A stretch of 64,000 nt of DNA from CAXOVX01 sp964213345 (GCA_964213345.1 CAXOVX010000022.1:7585-71584); one strand, 5' to 3'; positions 18,852 to 28,718 are shown, numbered from the stretch's first letter. Made by a program: numbers and translations. Notes: generated by a model from the letters alone, not told the origin.

Positions 18852-19697
18852 TTATAATGGTTTTATAAAAACCTTTTGTGGGCTTAGCCTCAAATCTATT
18901 ACTCTTGCTGTCATCACTTCATTATTCACAGCACTCAATTTATTCAGCAACTTTACTGCAGTAATGACATTATTTTCCGGCAATTTTATCATTGTACCAT
19001 TACTCAAGAATACATCCCACCTTCTGTCTTGCACCAAATGCAGTGAGGCAATTTGATGGTAATATATACTATACATCCGTAAAACGTCTAAAATTTCCGT
19101 AAATTTAACATGGGCACGTTCGCCAAAGATTATTACATATTTTGCCTTTTCTTCGTTAGTCACGCTTTCTCTGATTTTATATCCTTCATTATCTATCAGC
19201 ACAAAACTACCTTGATGTCTCCATATTGCTTTCGGAATGCGCTCCTCAACTTTTATTAATAAAGTTTTCGGTATCAATAGTGATACTTCCACTCTTTTTA
19301 TACCAAAACAAATTTCTTCCAAATGCTTTTTAATTTTATGTACATTAACATCGAAGGAAGAACTGCCGAATGCTACATTAGCACATTGCAATATAGTGTC
19401 TTTGCTTAACGTTTCATTACCTTGTACCACGATATTAGAGAGAGAAAATTGCCCAGCAAATTCGACAAAAGGCTCTATAATTTTTATATATATGTCACTA
19501 TAACCTAACGTCGCTAAGAGCGTGACGGCTATAACCATTTCTCCCACTAAAATTTTCAAAATCATTTTTATAGAAGAAAATACATCTATCTTGTTATAGT
19601 GCTTTGTTATCTTTATTCTATTACTGTAGTTTATATATTTAGCAGTCATTTGGTTATCAAAAAAAGTACTTTTCGCACATTTTACACTAAAACTCAA
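18852..19697 (-). CDS. ftsQ: cell division protein FtsQ
   Basis: This 281-residue bitopic protein has one transmembrane segment near residues 42-65 (MILKILVGEMVIAVTLLATL). The POTRA domain follows (SLSNIVVQGNETLSKDTIL, RVEVSLLIPKTLLIKVEERI), then the FtsQ C-terminal beta region with WDVFLSNGTMIKLPE. FtsQ links early and late division proteins. It sits 46 bp before ftsA on the same strand. Its usual upstream partner ddl is present but pushed 560 bp away by repeats. Confidence 0.9.
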   Translation of the reverse strand: MSFSVKCAKSTFFDNQMTAKYINYSNRIKITKHYNKIDVFSSIKMILKILVGEMVIAVTLLATLGYSDIYIKIIEPFVEFAGQFSLSNIVVQGNETLSKDTILQCANVAFGSSSFDVNVHKIKKHLEEICFGIKRVEVSLLIPKTLLIKVEERIPKAIWRHQGSFVLIDNEGYKIRESVTNEEKAKYVIIFGERAHVKFTEILDVLRMYSIYYHQIASLHLVQDRRWDVFLSNGTMIKLPENNVITAVKLLNKLSAVNNEVMTARVIDLRLSPQKVFIKPL

Positions 19698-19701
19698 CTA
19701 T

Positions 19702-19830
19702 AGACTACTTTCAAAACCCGCTCATGCTAACAGAATGCAAGGAATATATGGAGCACAGGACCGCAATATACAGAGATATACATGAGGCACCGCACCGGAG
19801 AGCCAGAAGTAGAGTTTCGAAAGGGTCTAG
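19702..19830 (+). repeat. R2 repeat, copy 2
   Basis: Left end AGACTACTTTCAAAACCCGC and right end GTAGAGTTTCGAAAGGGTCT are inverted. The interior AATGCAAGGAATATATGGAG and CACAGGACCGCAAT are shared with other R2 copies. It lies 4 bp upstream of the ftsQ start codon, so it may carry or block the ftsQ promoter. Confidence 0.72.
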
Positions 19831-19873
19831 GCACCACTAACAAACCTCAGTTATTTATTTACCAGTGCCTAGA
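19826..19873. repeat. perfect 9-10 bp inverted repeat next to R2
   Basis: TCTAGGCAC at 19826-19834 can pair with AGTGCCTAGA at 19864-19873 around a loop of about 30 bases. It overlaps the R2 right end. It may be a transcript hairpin or the ends of a small lost element. Confidence 0.5.
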
Positions 19874-20034
19874 ACGTGGAGGATGAGCAGCAAGCGCAAA
19901 GTGCGTATATAAACACACACAACAAGGCACAGAACCCAAAAGTTCAACGATTATCATTTGATCGTAATTAACTTAGCAGATGGCAGTGTGTAAACAGTAT
20001 CTAGATACTTAGCATGTTTTCCTTTATTTTACAG

Positions 20035-20175
20035 TTACAGGAAAAGCTTTCTATCTTGCAACGCCATTTTATAGATGGGTTTATCAAATCTATGAATTAT
20101 CTTCATTCCTCTTATTTGGTTATCTCTGTAGCTATCCCCATCATTTAAAGTATCTCTGATCTTATTTATGTCCAT
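20035..20175 (-). pseudogene. 46-codon remnant of an unknown coding sequence
   Basis: A short minus-strand frame reads MDINKIRDTLNDGDSY, then MKIIHRFDKPIYKMAL. It matches a second remnant at 51893-52008 that contains IKDTFKDIE and KEIIHRFDKNPYLVK. Two related copies beside mobile DNA suggest a fragment of a repeated or transposed gene. Function is unknown. Confidence 0.4.
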
Positions 20176-20185
20176 ACCCTATAAC

Positions 20186-20240
20186 GCCCAAGTCCCCTTT
20201 TTAACGCTCACATTGTTGCGCTTAGGATTCAGTAGTAAAA
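20186..20240 (-). repeat. M1 element fragment, copy 5
   Basis: AACGCCCAAGTCCCCTTTTT followed by AACGCTCACATTGTTGCGCT is the reverse complement of the M1 right end. The rest of the element is missing. It lies just after the ddl stop codon. Confidence 0.65.
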
Positions 20241-20258
20241 TGGCCCCCTGATCTCATT

Positions 20259-21179
20259 TTACAACTCACATTGGGCATCTTCCAGTAGCATTTGTATTAT
20301 CTGCACGAAACTAATACCACTGTACTTAGCTATTTCAGGGAATAGCGACATATCTGTGAATCCTGGATGGGTATTAATTTCTAAGAAGTATAATCCGTTA
20401 GTACCATAGCGTGGATCATACCTAAAGTCTGAACGGCTAATGGTACGACAATCTAGCAACTTGTGCATTTTTTCTGCATACAACATAGCACATTGATACA
20501 CATCCGATGGCACATCAGCCGGCATCACATGCTCAGCTGCCCCCTCCGTATATTTGGCGGTATAATCGTAAAATCCAGACTTAGGGCGCACTTCTATCAC
20601 TCCACACGCTTTATCACGTATTACAGCTGCAAAAAGGTCAATGCCTAAAATATACTCTTCTACTATTACTTTAGGACCAAATTTCCATTCTAATGCATTT
20701 GGTAAAATACTGCTATCATCAAGAACAATATATATGCCTACAGTAGAGCCTTGTGCAATAGGCTTAAGTACATATGGCTTAGACATAGGATCCTGTTTGA
20801 TCTTCAGCATTGCAAAATATTCATCAACGTCAATGACGATAAATTTTGGTGTTCGAATTCCACCGTATGTTGCAATATACTTTGTAACATCTTTACTAAA
20901 AGCTACCGCAGAAGCTCTAACGCCAGAATGCGTATACGGAACTTGCATCACTTCCAATAAACCCTGGACCGCCCCATCTTCACCATAAGTGCCATGCAAG
21001 CAATTGAACACTAAATCCGGCATATACTTTTTAAGTTCTTCAGCTAAATTCACTCCAGCATCCACCATAATAACCTTATACCCCATCTCTTCTAAATAAG
21101 GCCGAACTGAATTCGCACTCATGAGAGACACTTCTCTTTCGGAGGAAAGACCACCTGCCAACAATACGATACGCTTCAT
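20259..21179 (-). CDS. ddl: D-alanine--D-alanine ligase
   Basis: This 306-residue ATP-grasp enzyme makes the D-Ala-D-Ala end of peptidoglycan precursors. Motifs include LLAGGLSSEREVSLMSA at the N-terminus, CLHGTYGEDGAVQGLLE, VLKPIAQGSTVGIYIV, VEEYILGIDLF, SRSDFRYD and EINTHPGFTDMSLFPE, where the Mg-binding Glu/Asn and phosphate loop lie. Its presence with M23, ftsA and ftsQ suggests a retained peptidoglycan cycle. It belongs to the dcw cluster, now split from ftsQ by repeat DNA. Confidence 0.96.
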   Translation of the reverse strand: MKRIVLLAGGLSSEREVSLMSANSVRPYLEEMGYKVIMVDAGVNLAEELKKYMPDLVFNCLHGTYGEDGAVQGLLEVMQVPYTHSGVRASAVAFSKDVTKYIATYGGIRTPKFIVIDVDEYFAMLKIKQDPMSKPYVLKPIAQGSTVGIYIVLDDSSILPNALEWKFGPKVIVEEYILGIDLFAAVIRDKACGVIEVRPKSGFYDYTAKYTEGAAEHVMPADVPSDVYQCAMLYAEKMHKLLDCRTISRSDFRYDPRYGTNGLYFLEINTHPGFTDMSLFPEIAKYSGISFVQIIQMLLEDAQCEL

Positions 21180-21229
21180 AATTCCATGTAGTAAAAAGTA
21201 AAACTCAAACTGCTAAAGAGATACCTTGC

Positions 21230-22078
21230 CTACAATAAATTTGCAACTATTTGATAAAAATCAAAATTCCTTTTTGCCGCTTCTAAATTTGCGTGCAAAG
21301 GTGTCAGCTCATACACATCATCAGCAGCATTACCGTATACTGGTTGCATAGGGTACAATTTATTTCTGATGCCGTACAATATAGCCGCTAACAAAAATAT
21401 GACTGTATTTATCGTCTCACTTTGGGCAGAGGACACGCGGAACTCAAGGCGGCGAGCAGAACTATGCGAATTTGGAATGCGTATAGCAGTGCTCCTGTTA
21501 TTTATTCCCCAGCTTACATTAACTGGAGCCATAAATTGAGGTACAAAACGTTCAAATTCTTCCATATTATCGCCTGTAAGTAAGTACAACGATCCATTTA
21601 GTAATGCTAATATACCAGCAATACAATGTAATAATAATTCATTCGTTCTGATCTCTTTCGCGCTAAAAAAATTGTAACTTACTTTCGCACTTCTATGCAA
21701 ACTAAGGTGTACATGCAATGCAGAACCATAGTTATTTGCAAAAGGCTTAGGACAAAAGGTCGCCAAAACCCCACGATCGTTTGCTAATTTCTTTATGCTT
21801 GATCGTCTCTCCTCAATTGCCTTGATCGCATTTTCTAAGTCATAAAAAACGCCTGTATTAAACTCATATTGACCGATTCCCTTCTCCCCAACTATATTCA
21901 AATTAGTCAAAAAAAAATCTGCCAAGCAATCATTTGACATTAGAACGGGATTTTTAGCAAAATCTAGCAAATAGAATTCTACCTCAGCACCAATCGCAGG
22001 ATACAGCTGATAATCATCAGCTAATTTCCCAAGTAATTTGAATAACAACGATGTTTTTAAATTATGATCTGTATCCAA
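21230..22078 (-). CDS. glutamine synthetase-like protein, catalytic domain only
   Basis: This 282-residue protein holds only the glutamine synthetase catalytic barrel. Metal-binding Glu residues lie in IGAEVEFYLLD (E32, E34) and GQYEFNTG (E72). His is in GSALHVHLSL (H122/H124), Arg in WGINNRSTAIRIPN, and the C-terminal RRLEFRVSS is kept. Full GSI enzymes are about 450 residues with an N-terminal beta-grasp domain; that domain is absent here, and upstream sequence is occupied by kup only 24 bp away. It could be a minimal synthetase, a gamma-glutamyl ligase of the GS superfamily, or a decayed gene with an intact core. Confidence 0.8.
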   Translation of the reverse strand: MDTDHNLKTSLLFKLLGKLADDYQLYPAIGAEVEFYLLDFAKNPVLMSNDCLADFFLTNLNIVGEKGIGQYEFNTGVFYDLENAIKAIEERRSSIKKLANDRGVLATFCPKPFANNYGSALHVHLSLHRSAKVSYNFFSAKEIRTNELLLHCIAGILALLNGSLYLLTGDNMEEFERFVPQFMAPVNVSWGINNRSTAIRIPNSHSSARRLEFRVSSAQSETINTVIFLLAAILYGIRNKLYPMQPVYGNAADDVYELTPLHANLEAAKRNFDFYQIVANLL

Positions 22079-22102
22079 ATAATCCTCTTATCGTAACATC
22101 CC

Positions 22103-23959
22103 CTAAATTCTAAAGCGCGTACATAACTCAACAGTACGTTTATGTGGAATTTTAAAGAAATCCGTTACACTCATCGCATTGTTAGCTAATAGAATAAACA
22201 ACCTTTTTCTCCACCTAGTTAAATAGTGAGTCTTAGAAGCGATGAGGATTTCTCTACTTAAAAAAAATGATATTTCATCCAACTTAATGTCTATACCAGA
22301 TTCTATAACTTTTTTAAAGATATCATCAATATTTGGCGTTTCCATAAATCCGTAATAAGCAATCAGCTGATAAATATCATTCTTTAAGGTGTTGATCTTA
22401 ATACGATGCTGTGATAGCACCTCTGGCACGTTTTTTACAATAACGGATAAAAAAAACACTGTTTTATGCAGGCATTTATTATGTTTTATATTAATCTTAA
22501 AGGCATTTGGCGCTATAATAGGGATCTTAGACATATAAACGGCAGTGCCCGGTATTACCGTAACATTTTCGCTTCTTATGTTATTGATAAAATCAATCAA
22601 TTTGACTTTGATATTGGTGTTAATCTTGGCCAGAGTAGAAGAGCCACGGTACCAGGTCGTGATGATTATAAAAGCTATAGTTGCTATCATTAGTGGGAAC
22701 CAAGTACCATCTAAAATTTTCAATATACTAGCTATAAAGAAGCTTGCATCTATAAACAGCAACGGTGTAAAAATCAACAAAGTTTTTAACAAAGACCAGT
22801 TCCACCGATAATAAAACAGTACCGCTGCCAAAAAAGTAGTAATAATAAAAATACCAGTTATGTTCATTCCATAAGCATAAGCTAAGTTATTTGATGAACG
22901 AAACAAAAGCACTGATAATACAGTCAATGTTAGTAGCAGGTAATTCACAAAAGGTAAGTAAACTTGTCCTAAGATATTTGAAGATGTGTGAATCACAGCA
23001 ATTCTAGGTAGATATTTTAATTGTATAGCTTGCCAACTCATCGAAAAAAAACCAGAAATTACAGACTGGGAAGCAATAATTGTAGATATAGTTGCTAATA
23101 TAATTACCGGATACATAGCCCAAGATGGTACAAGTAAATAAAAAGGATTTGCAATAGCAGTATGATCCATCAACAACAAGGCTCCTTGCCCCAAGTAATT
23201 CATTACCAAGGCGGGGAATACGAGACTCAACCAAGATATCCTGATTGAACTTCTATTGAAATGTCCTAAATCAGCATATAACGCTTCGGCACCAGTTAAA
23301 ACCAAGAAGACACCTCCAAGGACATGAAAAGCCTGAAATTTACAATTAAATAGAAAATTTATTGCATAAAAGGGGTTAAGCGCAAGGAGAATTTTGGGCA
23401 TTTTTATAATTTGTGCTAGCCCCAAGAAGGCGATGGTTATGAACCATAGCAACATTATTGGACCAAAAAAATGGCTAATTTTTGCCGTTCCTTTTTTTTG
23501 TAACAGGAAAAGCATCAATAATAAAAATATTGATAGCGGGACAATAACATGGTCCAATTTAGAAGTAACCACTGATAACCCTTCTAGCGCTCCTAATACG
23601 GATATAGCTGGAGTAATTACGCTATCACCATAAAAAAAGGCCATAGCAAGTATTCCCAATGTAGTAATAGTTTGATTGCTTATATTTTTACTACTGCGTT
23701 TTATCAACGATACTAGTGCTAAAGTCCCTCCCTCTCCGTTATTGTCAGCACGTAATATCAGTCCAATATACTTGAATGTGATGATAATAGTGAGAGACCA
23801 AAAAATAAGAGAGATAATGCTGATAATGCTGACTTCATCTATTGCAATACTACCACTTTGAAAACACATTTTGAGAGTATACAGCGGGCTCGTGCCAATA
23901 TCACCGAACACAACTCCAATTGCTCCAATTAATACGCCATTTTCAGTCTTTTTTTGCAT
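22103..23959 (-). CDS. kup: Kup-family potassium uptake protein
   Basis: This 618-residue membrane protein has about twelve hydrophobic segments in the first 440 residues and a cytoplasmic tail. The family opening IGAIGVVFGDIGTSPLYTLK is present, with DNNGEGGTLALVSLI and FGPIMLLWF further on. It takes up K+ with protons. It ends 24 bp before the glutamine synthetase-like gene, so the two may be co-transcribed. Length is near the usual 620-630, so it looks intact. Confidence 0.95.
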   Translation of the reverse strand: MQKKTENGVLIGAIGVVFGDIGTSPLYTLKMCFQSGSIAIDEVSIISIISLIFWSLTIIITFKYIGLILRADNNGEGGTLALVSLIKRSSKNISNQTITTLGILAMAFFYGDSVITPAISVLGALEGLSVVTSKLDHVIVPLSIFLLLMLFLLQKKGTAKISHFFGPIMLLWFITIAFLGLAQIIKMPKILLALNPFYAINFLFNCKFQAFHVLGGVFLVLTGAEALYADLGHFNRSSIRISWLSLVFPALVMNYLGQGALLLMDHTAIANPFYLLVPSWAMYPVIILATISTIIASQSVISGFFSMSWQAIQLKYLPRIAVIHTSSNILGQVYLPFVNYLLLTLTVLSVLLFRSSNNLAYAYGMNITGIFIITTFLAAVLFYYRWNWSLLKTLLIFTPLLFIDASFFIASILKILDGTWFPLMIATIAFIIITTWYRGSSTLAKINTNIKVKLIDFINNIRSENVTVIPGTAVYMSKIPIIAPNAFKINIKHNKCLHKTVFFLSVIVKNVPEVLSQHRIKINTLKNDIYQLIAYYGFMETPNIDDIFKKVIESGIDIKLDEISFFLSREILIASKTHYLTRWRKRLFILLANNAMSVTDFFKIPHKRTVELCTRFRI

Positions 23960-24107
23960 AAAATGACTATATTCCCAGAATATTGATTGCTATTAACACA
24001 TTATTAATAAAATATACTGTATAATGAGACACATATATATAGTAAAAGATGCTAAATGCAAACTATGAGTTGCGAAAATATAGAAAACAAAGGAGTATAG
24101 GGTATCT

Positions 24108-24224
24108 AATACTAAATCTCATTTTTTGATGAGCACTATGAGCATAACGAGCGGCAAAGAAGCGTAGTAAACTACTGAGTCTAGCAGCACGACAACGTGG
24201 ACATTAAAAGGGGGGGTTTTGTAT
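24108..24224 (+). repeat. M1 element, copy 6
   Basis: The left end TACTAAATCTCATTTTTTGA and right end AAAAGGGGGGGTTTTGTAT flank a degraded core (GAGCACTATGAGCATAACGA). Similarity to other copies is clear but it has diverged more than most. Confidence 0.65.
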
Positions 24225-24230
24225 AGAATA

Positions 24231-24275
24231 TTAGATCTTTAGTCGATGCTGTAGATGCTGCTTTTAAGACACAAC
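24231..24275 (+). mobile_element. IS630 C-terminal fragment
   Basis: SLVDAVDAAFK is encoded here, matching the IS630 remnant at 13290-13335 and 63740-63775. No other part of that copy is left on this side of the M1 element. Confidence 0.55.
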
Positions 24276-24511
24276 TTTGGATAAGGCTTGCATAACATAT
24301 TGAAATAGCGAAATTGTTATTTTTATTTGCTTTTATGGGACTGATGCTGGATGGAGTTTTTGTATTTTCAGGAGTTAAAGACGCTATTATTTGAATGATT
24401 TTAGCTAAGGAATGTGTCTTATAGACTGTGTTTAAAATTTATTATTTGTGTATTCTAGAAGATTCTCTATATTTTTGGTGATTAGCTATACCAATCCCTC
24501 GATTGGCAGGG

Positions 24512-25220
24512 TCAATATGCACAACGTTTTAAATAAAAACGAATAGCATGCATAAGTGCTGAAAACTTATTCTTTGCTATGCTAAAGAGGCGTGAATATA
24601 TAGTATCTTTAGAAAAGACCCACTCAAAAGGCGCCCTCCATATAGAATCCGAAGGGTCGAACCCACCATTTTTACCCTTCCTATCAGTCTTCTTAATTCC
24701 TCCAAGATGCCCTCTTTTAGCTATGGCTATAGTTTTGGCAGGAGACGTGCAATACCCATTATCTGCGTATATAGAGCGCCTAGACGGGCACACATGTTTA
24801 AATCCCTGGGCATCTGTTAACGTTTGCTGGTGTAATCGTCGCCTTATCTACACTCACATGTTTTTTATAACCATACAAAAACTTAGTACCACCTTTACAG
24901 CCGATCTTAGCTTGTTTATCATGTGCCACTTTAGACAAAACTTCATTATTCAGTTTTTCATATTTCTTCCGCCTTGCCTCATCTCTCTCTTCCCACAAAC
25001 TTGCCTTCGATATTAGGTGCGATGCATCAACAAATGTAAATACCTCGCTTATATAATTGCGCCATAAGCTGATCTCTGAAAATACTAAATATCCTAGATA
25101 GCTTTGGTCCCTATCTTTTCCCTTAGCTTACTAAATACGCTATAATCTGGAGTCGCATCCCTTAAATCAAACTCACAAAACCACTTTGCTGCGTTGCCAT
25201 CACTCTATCTTTCAAGTTCT
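24512..25220 (-). mobile_element. decayed IS5-family transposase
   Basis: On the minus strand, fragments in order from about 25220 down to 24512 include LRDATPDYSVFSKLR-like DNA, LNNEVLSKVAHDKQAKIGCK and FLYGYKKHVSVDK. They continue with TITPANVN, YADNGYC, IKKTDRKGKN and RAPFEWVFS. These are IS5-type DDE transposase blocks. A frame break separates the two longest stretches near 24795, and the N-terminal part has stops, so it is inactive. Confidence 0.75.
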
Positions 25221-25239
25221 TATCGCTCAAATCTTCCAT

Positions 25240-25862
25240 CAATTGCAGAAGCACTTAAATAGCCTATGAACTCTGTAACCTTTGTAATTAGCTGGCAACT
25301 CAACTGCTGATAACTCACCACTAATTGCCGCAAAATCAAATAATGCCTTGAAACTCCTCTATTGATTATCCCTAGATACCAACTCTTCCAAACTCACCAT
25401 TATTATTTGACTTAATACCATTCACCTACCATTTATCTTGCACACTTCCATCAATAATACCTTAATATTTATCCCATCTCGCAACAGCCCCACTATGTAA
25501 TTTACATCAATCCTTTGTCTGCAATAAGAGCCTCAATAGGCCTTTTGGTATAATTAGATCTTTATCTGGCTGTAATACAGAATCTCAAAGGGTTTCCTAG
25601 GCCGTCACAGACTGCATGTAATTTAGTAGTAGCCCCTTTAGATCTGCCCTATTCTTACGTACCAAACAGCAAGGGTATGAAAAATCATTTACCACACTCC
25701 AAAGCTTTACACCATCTCATAAACCTTTTACGTACACTCGACCATTTACCAGCAAGGCAGAGCTCTCCACGGCACCACAGTTCTGGCAATCCAACTGCTC
25801 CAATAAATTGCTTCGCATAACAACCTCCATTTGCGAGATTACTTTATTACACTTTATCATAC
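25240..25862 (-). mobile_element. decayed IS5-family (IS427-group) transposase
   Basis: Reading the minus strand from 25862, fragments in different frames give GLPELWCRGELCLAGKWSSV, then RKRFMRWCKALECGK, then GRSKGATTKLHAVCDGLGNP with LRFCITA, then RPIEALIADKG. These are the N-terminal and central blocks of IS427-group transposases. It complements the C-terminal remnant at 13428. Numerous stops and frameshifts show it is dead. Confidence 0.7.
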
Positions 25863-25877
25863 TTATCTTAGCGTTCT

Positions 25878-26013
25878 ATTATACCAAGTCCCATTTTTAA
25901 ATGAGCACCAAAAGTGCAATGATGGAGGAGAAGGAGTATAGAAATGCTACATGACCGAGCCTAAACCCAGCAGCGCAACGACGTAAGTGTTAAAAAAGGG
26001 ATTTGGTATAATT
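25878..26013 (+). repeat. M1 element, copy 7 (best-preserved ends)
   Basis: Both inverted ends are near-perfect: ATTATACCAAGTCCCATTTT at the left and AAAAAAGGGATTTGGTATAAT at the right (20 of these bases mirror the left end with few mismatches). The flanks are IS630 DNA at least on the right, so it inserted in an older IS. TA flanking both ends would fit a TA target duplication. Confidence 0.85.
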
Positions 26014-26075
26014 GCTGTCTGACCAGGCCTTAACGTAAGCATCAGAAATTTCTCAACCCAAAAACATTTTTTTTA
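26013..26075 (-). mobile_element. IS630 fragment
   Basis: The minus strand reads VEKFLMLTLRPGQTAI, matching the region before the second catalytic Asp of IS630 transposases and the DNA at 13080-13135. It is cut by M1 copy 7. Confidence 0.55.
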
Positions 26076-26162
26076 TCCCTACTTATGACACAAAAAAAAC
26101 GCGGTAATAAGCAATATACAATATTCCCGCTCATACTGCAATTCTGAGTTGCTTATAGTCTG

Positions 26163-28238
26163 CTACAACATACCAAATGCACCAAATATGAAAATCCACA
26201 TTTCAGCTACTTCTTTTAATCCAGTGAAACGTCCTGGACGACCCGCATGTCCTGCATTCATGTTTATTTTAAATAACAATAGATTACTATCTTTTTTCAT
26301 TTCTCTTAATTTTGCTACCCATTTTGCCGGCTCCCAATATGTAACTCTTGGATCTGCTACACCTGCAGTTACAAAGATATGAGGATATTCCTGTCGTACC
26401 ACATTATCGTATGGTGAGTAAGATTTTATATAATCATAAAATTTTTTATCTTTGGGATTACCCCATTCCTTAAATTCTAGCGGAGTAAGTGGCAGCGTAT
26501 CGTCAATCATTGTGTTTAGCACATCAACAAATGGTACATCGGCAATCGCTGCCTTAAATAGCTCAGGCCGCATGTTAATGCATGCTCCAACCAACATCCC
26601 ACCTGCACTTCCTCCATGTATTACTATATTTTTTGTTTTTGTATATTTAGTAGCTACTAAATGCTCTGCAGCTGCTATAAAATCTTCGAAAGTACATTTT
26701 TTATTGAGGAATTTAGCAGTTTCATACCAATTAAAGCCTAAATCATCTCCTCCTCTGACATGGGCAATCGCATAAACAAATCCGCGATCAACAAGCGAGA
26801 AAACTGTGGATCTAAAACTTGGCTCTACGGCTATACCATATGATCCATATCCATACAAGTACAATGGATTAGAACCATCCTCCCTAAATAAACTTTTTTT
26901 ATAGACTAAAGATATCGGTATATCCACACCATCATTGGCCTTGGAGTGTATGCGCTCTGTTATGTACTCATCAGGATTGAATCCACTAGGAATGTTTTGA
27001 ACCTTTAAAGTACTTATTTTCTTTGTTTTAAAATCATACTCCAATAAGGTATTGGGCACATTTAGCGCTGTATATGAGTAACGTACCCCTTCTGCTACAT
27101 ATGTTGTATACAAAACATTTGCTGTGTACGACGCACATCTAAATGGTATAGTACTAGTGGTGTTAGTCTGAAAATCAAAAACAGCAATTTCCGGCAGTCC
27201 ATTTACCATTTTTGTCAGTACTAAATGGTTTTGATATAAATTTAAGTCTTTTAGATAAACTGCATCTGAGTGTCCTACTATTTCTTTCCAATTTTCTTGT
27301 TCTGGTGCTTTTACACTAGTACGTACTAACCTAAAATTTTTTCCTTTGTCATTTGTAAGTATGTAAAAGTGGCCTCCATTATGTGATACACAATACAAAT
27401 GCCCTTCTTTTCTACATGCTACCAATTTTGATTCCATATTTTGACCATTGCGCAGATCAATAAAATGAACCTCGCTTGAAGTAGAGCTCTTGATATTGAT
27501 AAACAGGTAATCTCTACTACCAGACTTACATATTTTTACTGTAAAAGTTGGATCTAGTTCTTGAAAAATTAATTTATCTTCTTTTTGCGTAGTACCTAGC
27601 ACATGGTATAAGACTCTATCAGATCTCCAAAATTCATTAGCTGGGGTATAAAAAAAGCCGCGTCTACCATTTTCGTCCCACTCCACACAACCCATGGTGT
27701 TGATTACCACATCATCCAGTACTTTGTTGGATTCTAAATCTTTGACAAAAATGCTATAACGCTCATTACCCTCGGTATCAATTGCATATGCTAATAAAGA
27801 ATGGTCTGAACCAACTTTTAGAGCGCTTAGTCTAAAATAAGGATAGTCTTGAGCTACGATATTTTCGTCTAGCAACACCTCTGTTTCTGCATTGTCTAGA
27901 CTTGCATACTTTCTGGCGTGCACCCAGTACTCCTGCCCCTTTTTTATATAGCAATAATAATAATACTCACCACACCTAAAAGGAGGAGTTTGATCATCTT
28001 CAACGATCCTTCCCTTCAATTCTGACAAAATTGCATCCATCACTTCTTGATACCCTGACATCTGAGCATCAAAATACTGATTTTCTGCGTTTAAGTACTC
28101 TAAAACTTGCGGATCATTAACATAAGGCCAACTTCTATCGCGAAGCCACGCGTAATAATCGATCACTTCATCATCATGTAACGTAAAAACATGAGGTATT
28201 TTGGGAGCACGCGGAGCCTGCATCATCACAACACTCAA
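26163..28238 (-). CDS. ptrB: oligopeptidase B (S9 family serine peptidase)
   Basis: This 691-residue cytoplasmic enzyme cleaves short peptides after Lys or Arg. The N-terminal 400 residues form the beta-propeller lid, opening with VIDYYAWLRDRSWPYVNDPQVL. The C-terminal alpha/beta-hydrolase domain shows IHGGSAGGMLVGA with the nucleophile Ser near residue 545. The acid is near GVADPRVTYWEPAKW and the catalytic His in NAGHAGRPGRF. The acidic patch typical of the OpdB S1 pocket is plausible but not checked. Length matches the family. yajC is encoded 2 bp upstream on the same strand, so the two are probably one transcript. Confidence 0.93.
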   Translation of the reverse strand: MSVVMMQAPRAPKIPHVFTLHDDEVIDYYAWLRDRSWPYVNDPQVLEYLNAENQYFDAQMSGYQEVMDAILSELKGRIVEDDQTPPFRCGEYYYYCYIKKGQEYWVHARKYASLDNAETEVLLDENIVAQDYPYFRLSALKVGSDHSLLAYAIDTEGNERYSIFVKDLESNKVLDDVVINTMGCVEWDENGRRGFFYTPANEFWRSDRVLYHVLGTTQKEDKLIFQELDPTFTVKICKSGSRDYLFINIKSSTSSEVHFIDLRNGQNMESKLVACRKEGHLYCVSHNGGHFYILTNDKGKNFRLVRTSVKAPEQENWKEIVGHSDAVYLKDLNLYQNHLVLTKMVNGLPEIAVFDFQTNTTSTIPFRCASYTANVLYTTYVAEGVRYSYTALNVPNTLLEYDFKTKKISTLKVQNIPSGFNPDEYITERIHSKANDGVDIPISLVYKKSLFREDGSNPLYLYGYGSYGIAVEPSFRSTVFSLVDRGFVYAIAHVRGGDDLGFNWYETAKFLNKKCTFEDFIAAAEHLVATKYTKTKNIVIHGGSAGGMLVGACINMRPELFKAAIADVPFVDVLNTMIDDTLPLTPLEFKEWGNPKDKKFYDYIKSYSPYDNVVRQEYPHIFVTAGVADPRVTYWEPAKWVAKLREMKKDSNLLLFKINMNAGHAGRPGRFTGLKEVAEMWIFIFGAFGML

Positions 28239-28240
28239 TA

Positions 28241-28612
28241 CTAACTACTTATTACCTCGGTTACACTGTCTTTACGTATTTGTATCTTTACATCTGGAGC
28301 AATTTCTACAGTAATTATATTGCTGTTACCTTCTGTTTTGACTACAGTAGCTACAATACCACCAGCTGTCATAACCTTAGTTCCTTTAACTAAACTAGCC
28401 ACCATGTTTTGATGTTCCTTCACTTTCCTTTGCTGTGGTCGTATCAGAAGAAAGTAAAAAACCACCATTATTAAAACAAGCGGAATGAAACTTGTCCACA
28501 TAGATGCCTGTTTTGGAGCCACTGTCTCAACTACTTCTTCTGCTAATGCTGTTGTAGAAGCCAAGACCATCATAATAAACAGCGACATACGGACTTTATA
28601 AGACGTAATCAT
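28241..28612 (-). CDS. yajC: Sec translocon accessory protein YajC
   Basis: This 123-residue protein has a likely cleaved or anchoring N-terminal segment (MSLFIMMVLASTTALAEE) and a transmembrane helix (FIPLVLIMVVFYFLLIRPQQ). The conserved cytoplasmic KVKEHQNMVASLVKGTKVMT and AGGIVATVV follow. It works with SecDF. MSLFIMM at residue 9 is an alternative start. secD and secF, the usual neighbours, are not downstream. Confidence 0.93.
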   Translation of the reverse strand: MITSYKVRMSLFIMMVLASTTALAEEVVETVAPKQASMWTSFIPLVLIMVVFYFLLIRPQQRKVKEHQNMVASLVKGTKVMTAGGIVATVVKTEGNSNIITVEIAPDVKIQIRKDSVTEVISS

Positions 28613-28718
28613 ATATATGCAAAAAAAAATGGGTTCAATAGGTAAAGCACCAAACCCCGAAGGGTATATATCACTGCACTTCTTAACGCAACATCTTTTC
28701 CAAAATCAATATTTCAAT

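Noticed and set aside
24579..25016. 145-codon plus-strand open frame
   Set aside because: It is antisense to the IS5 remnant, whose minus-strand blocks match transposases.
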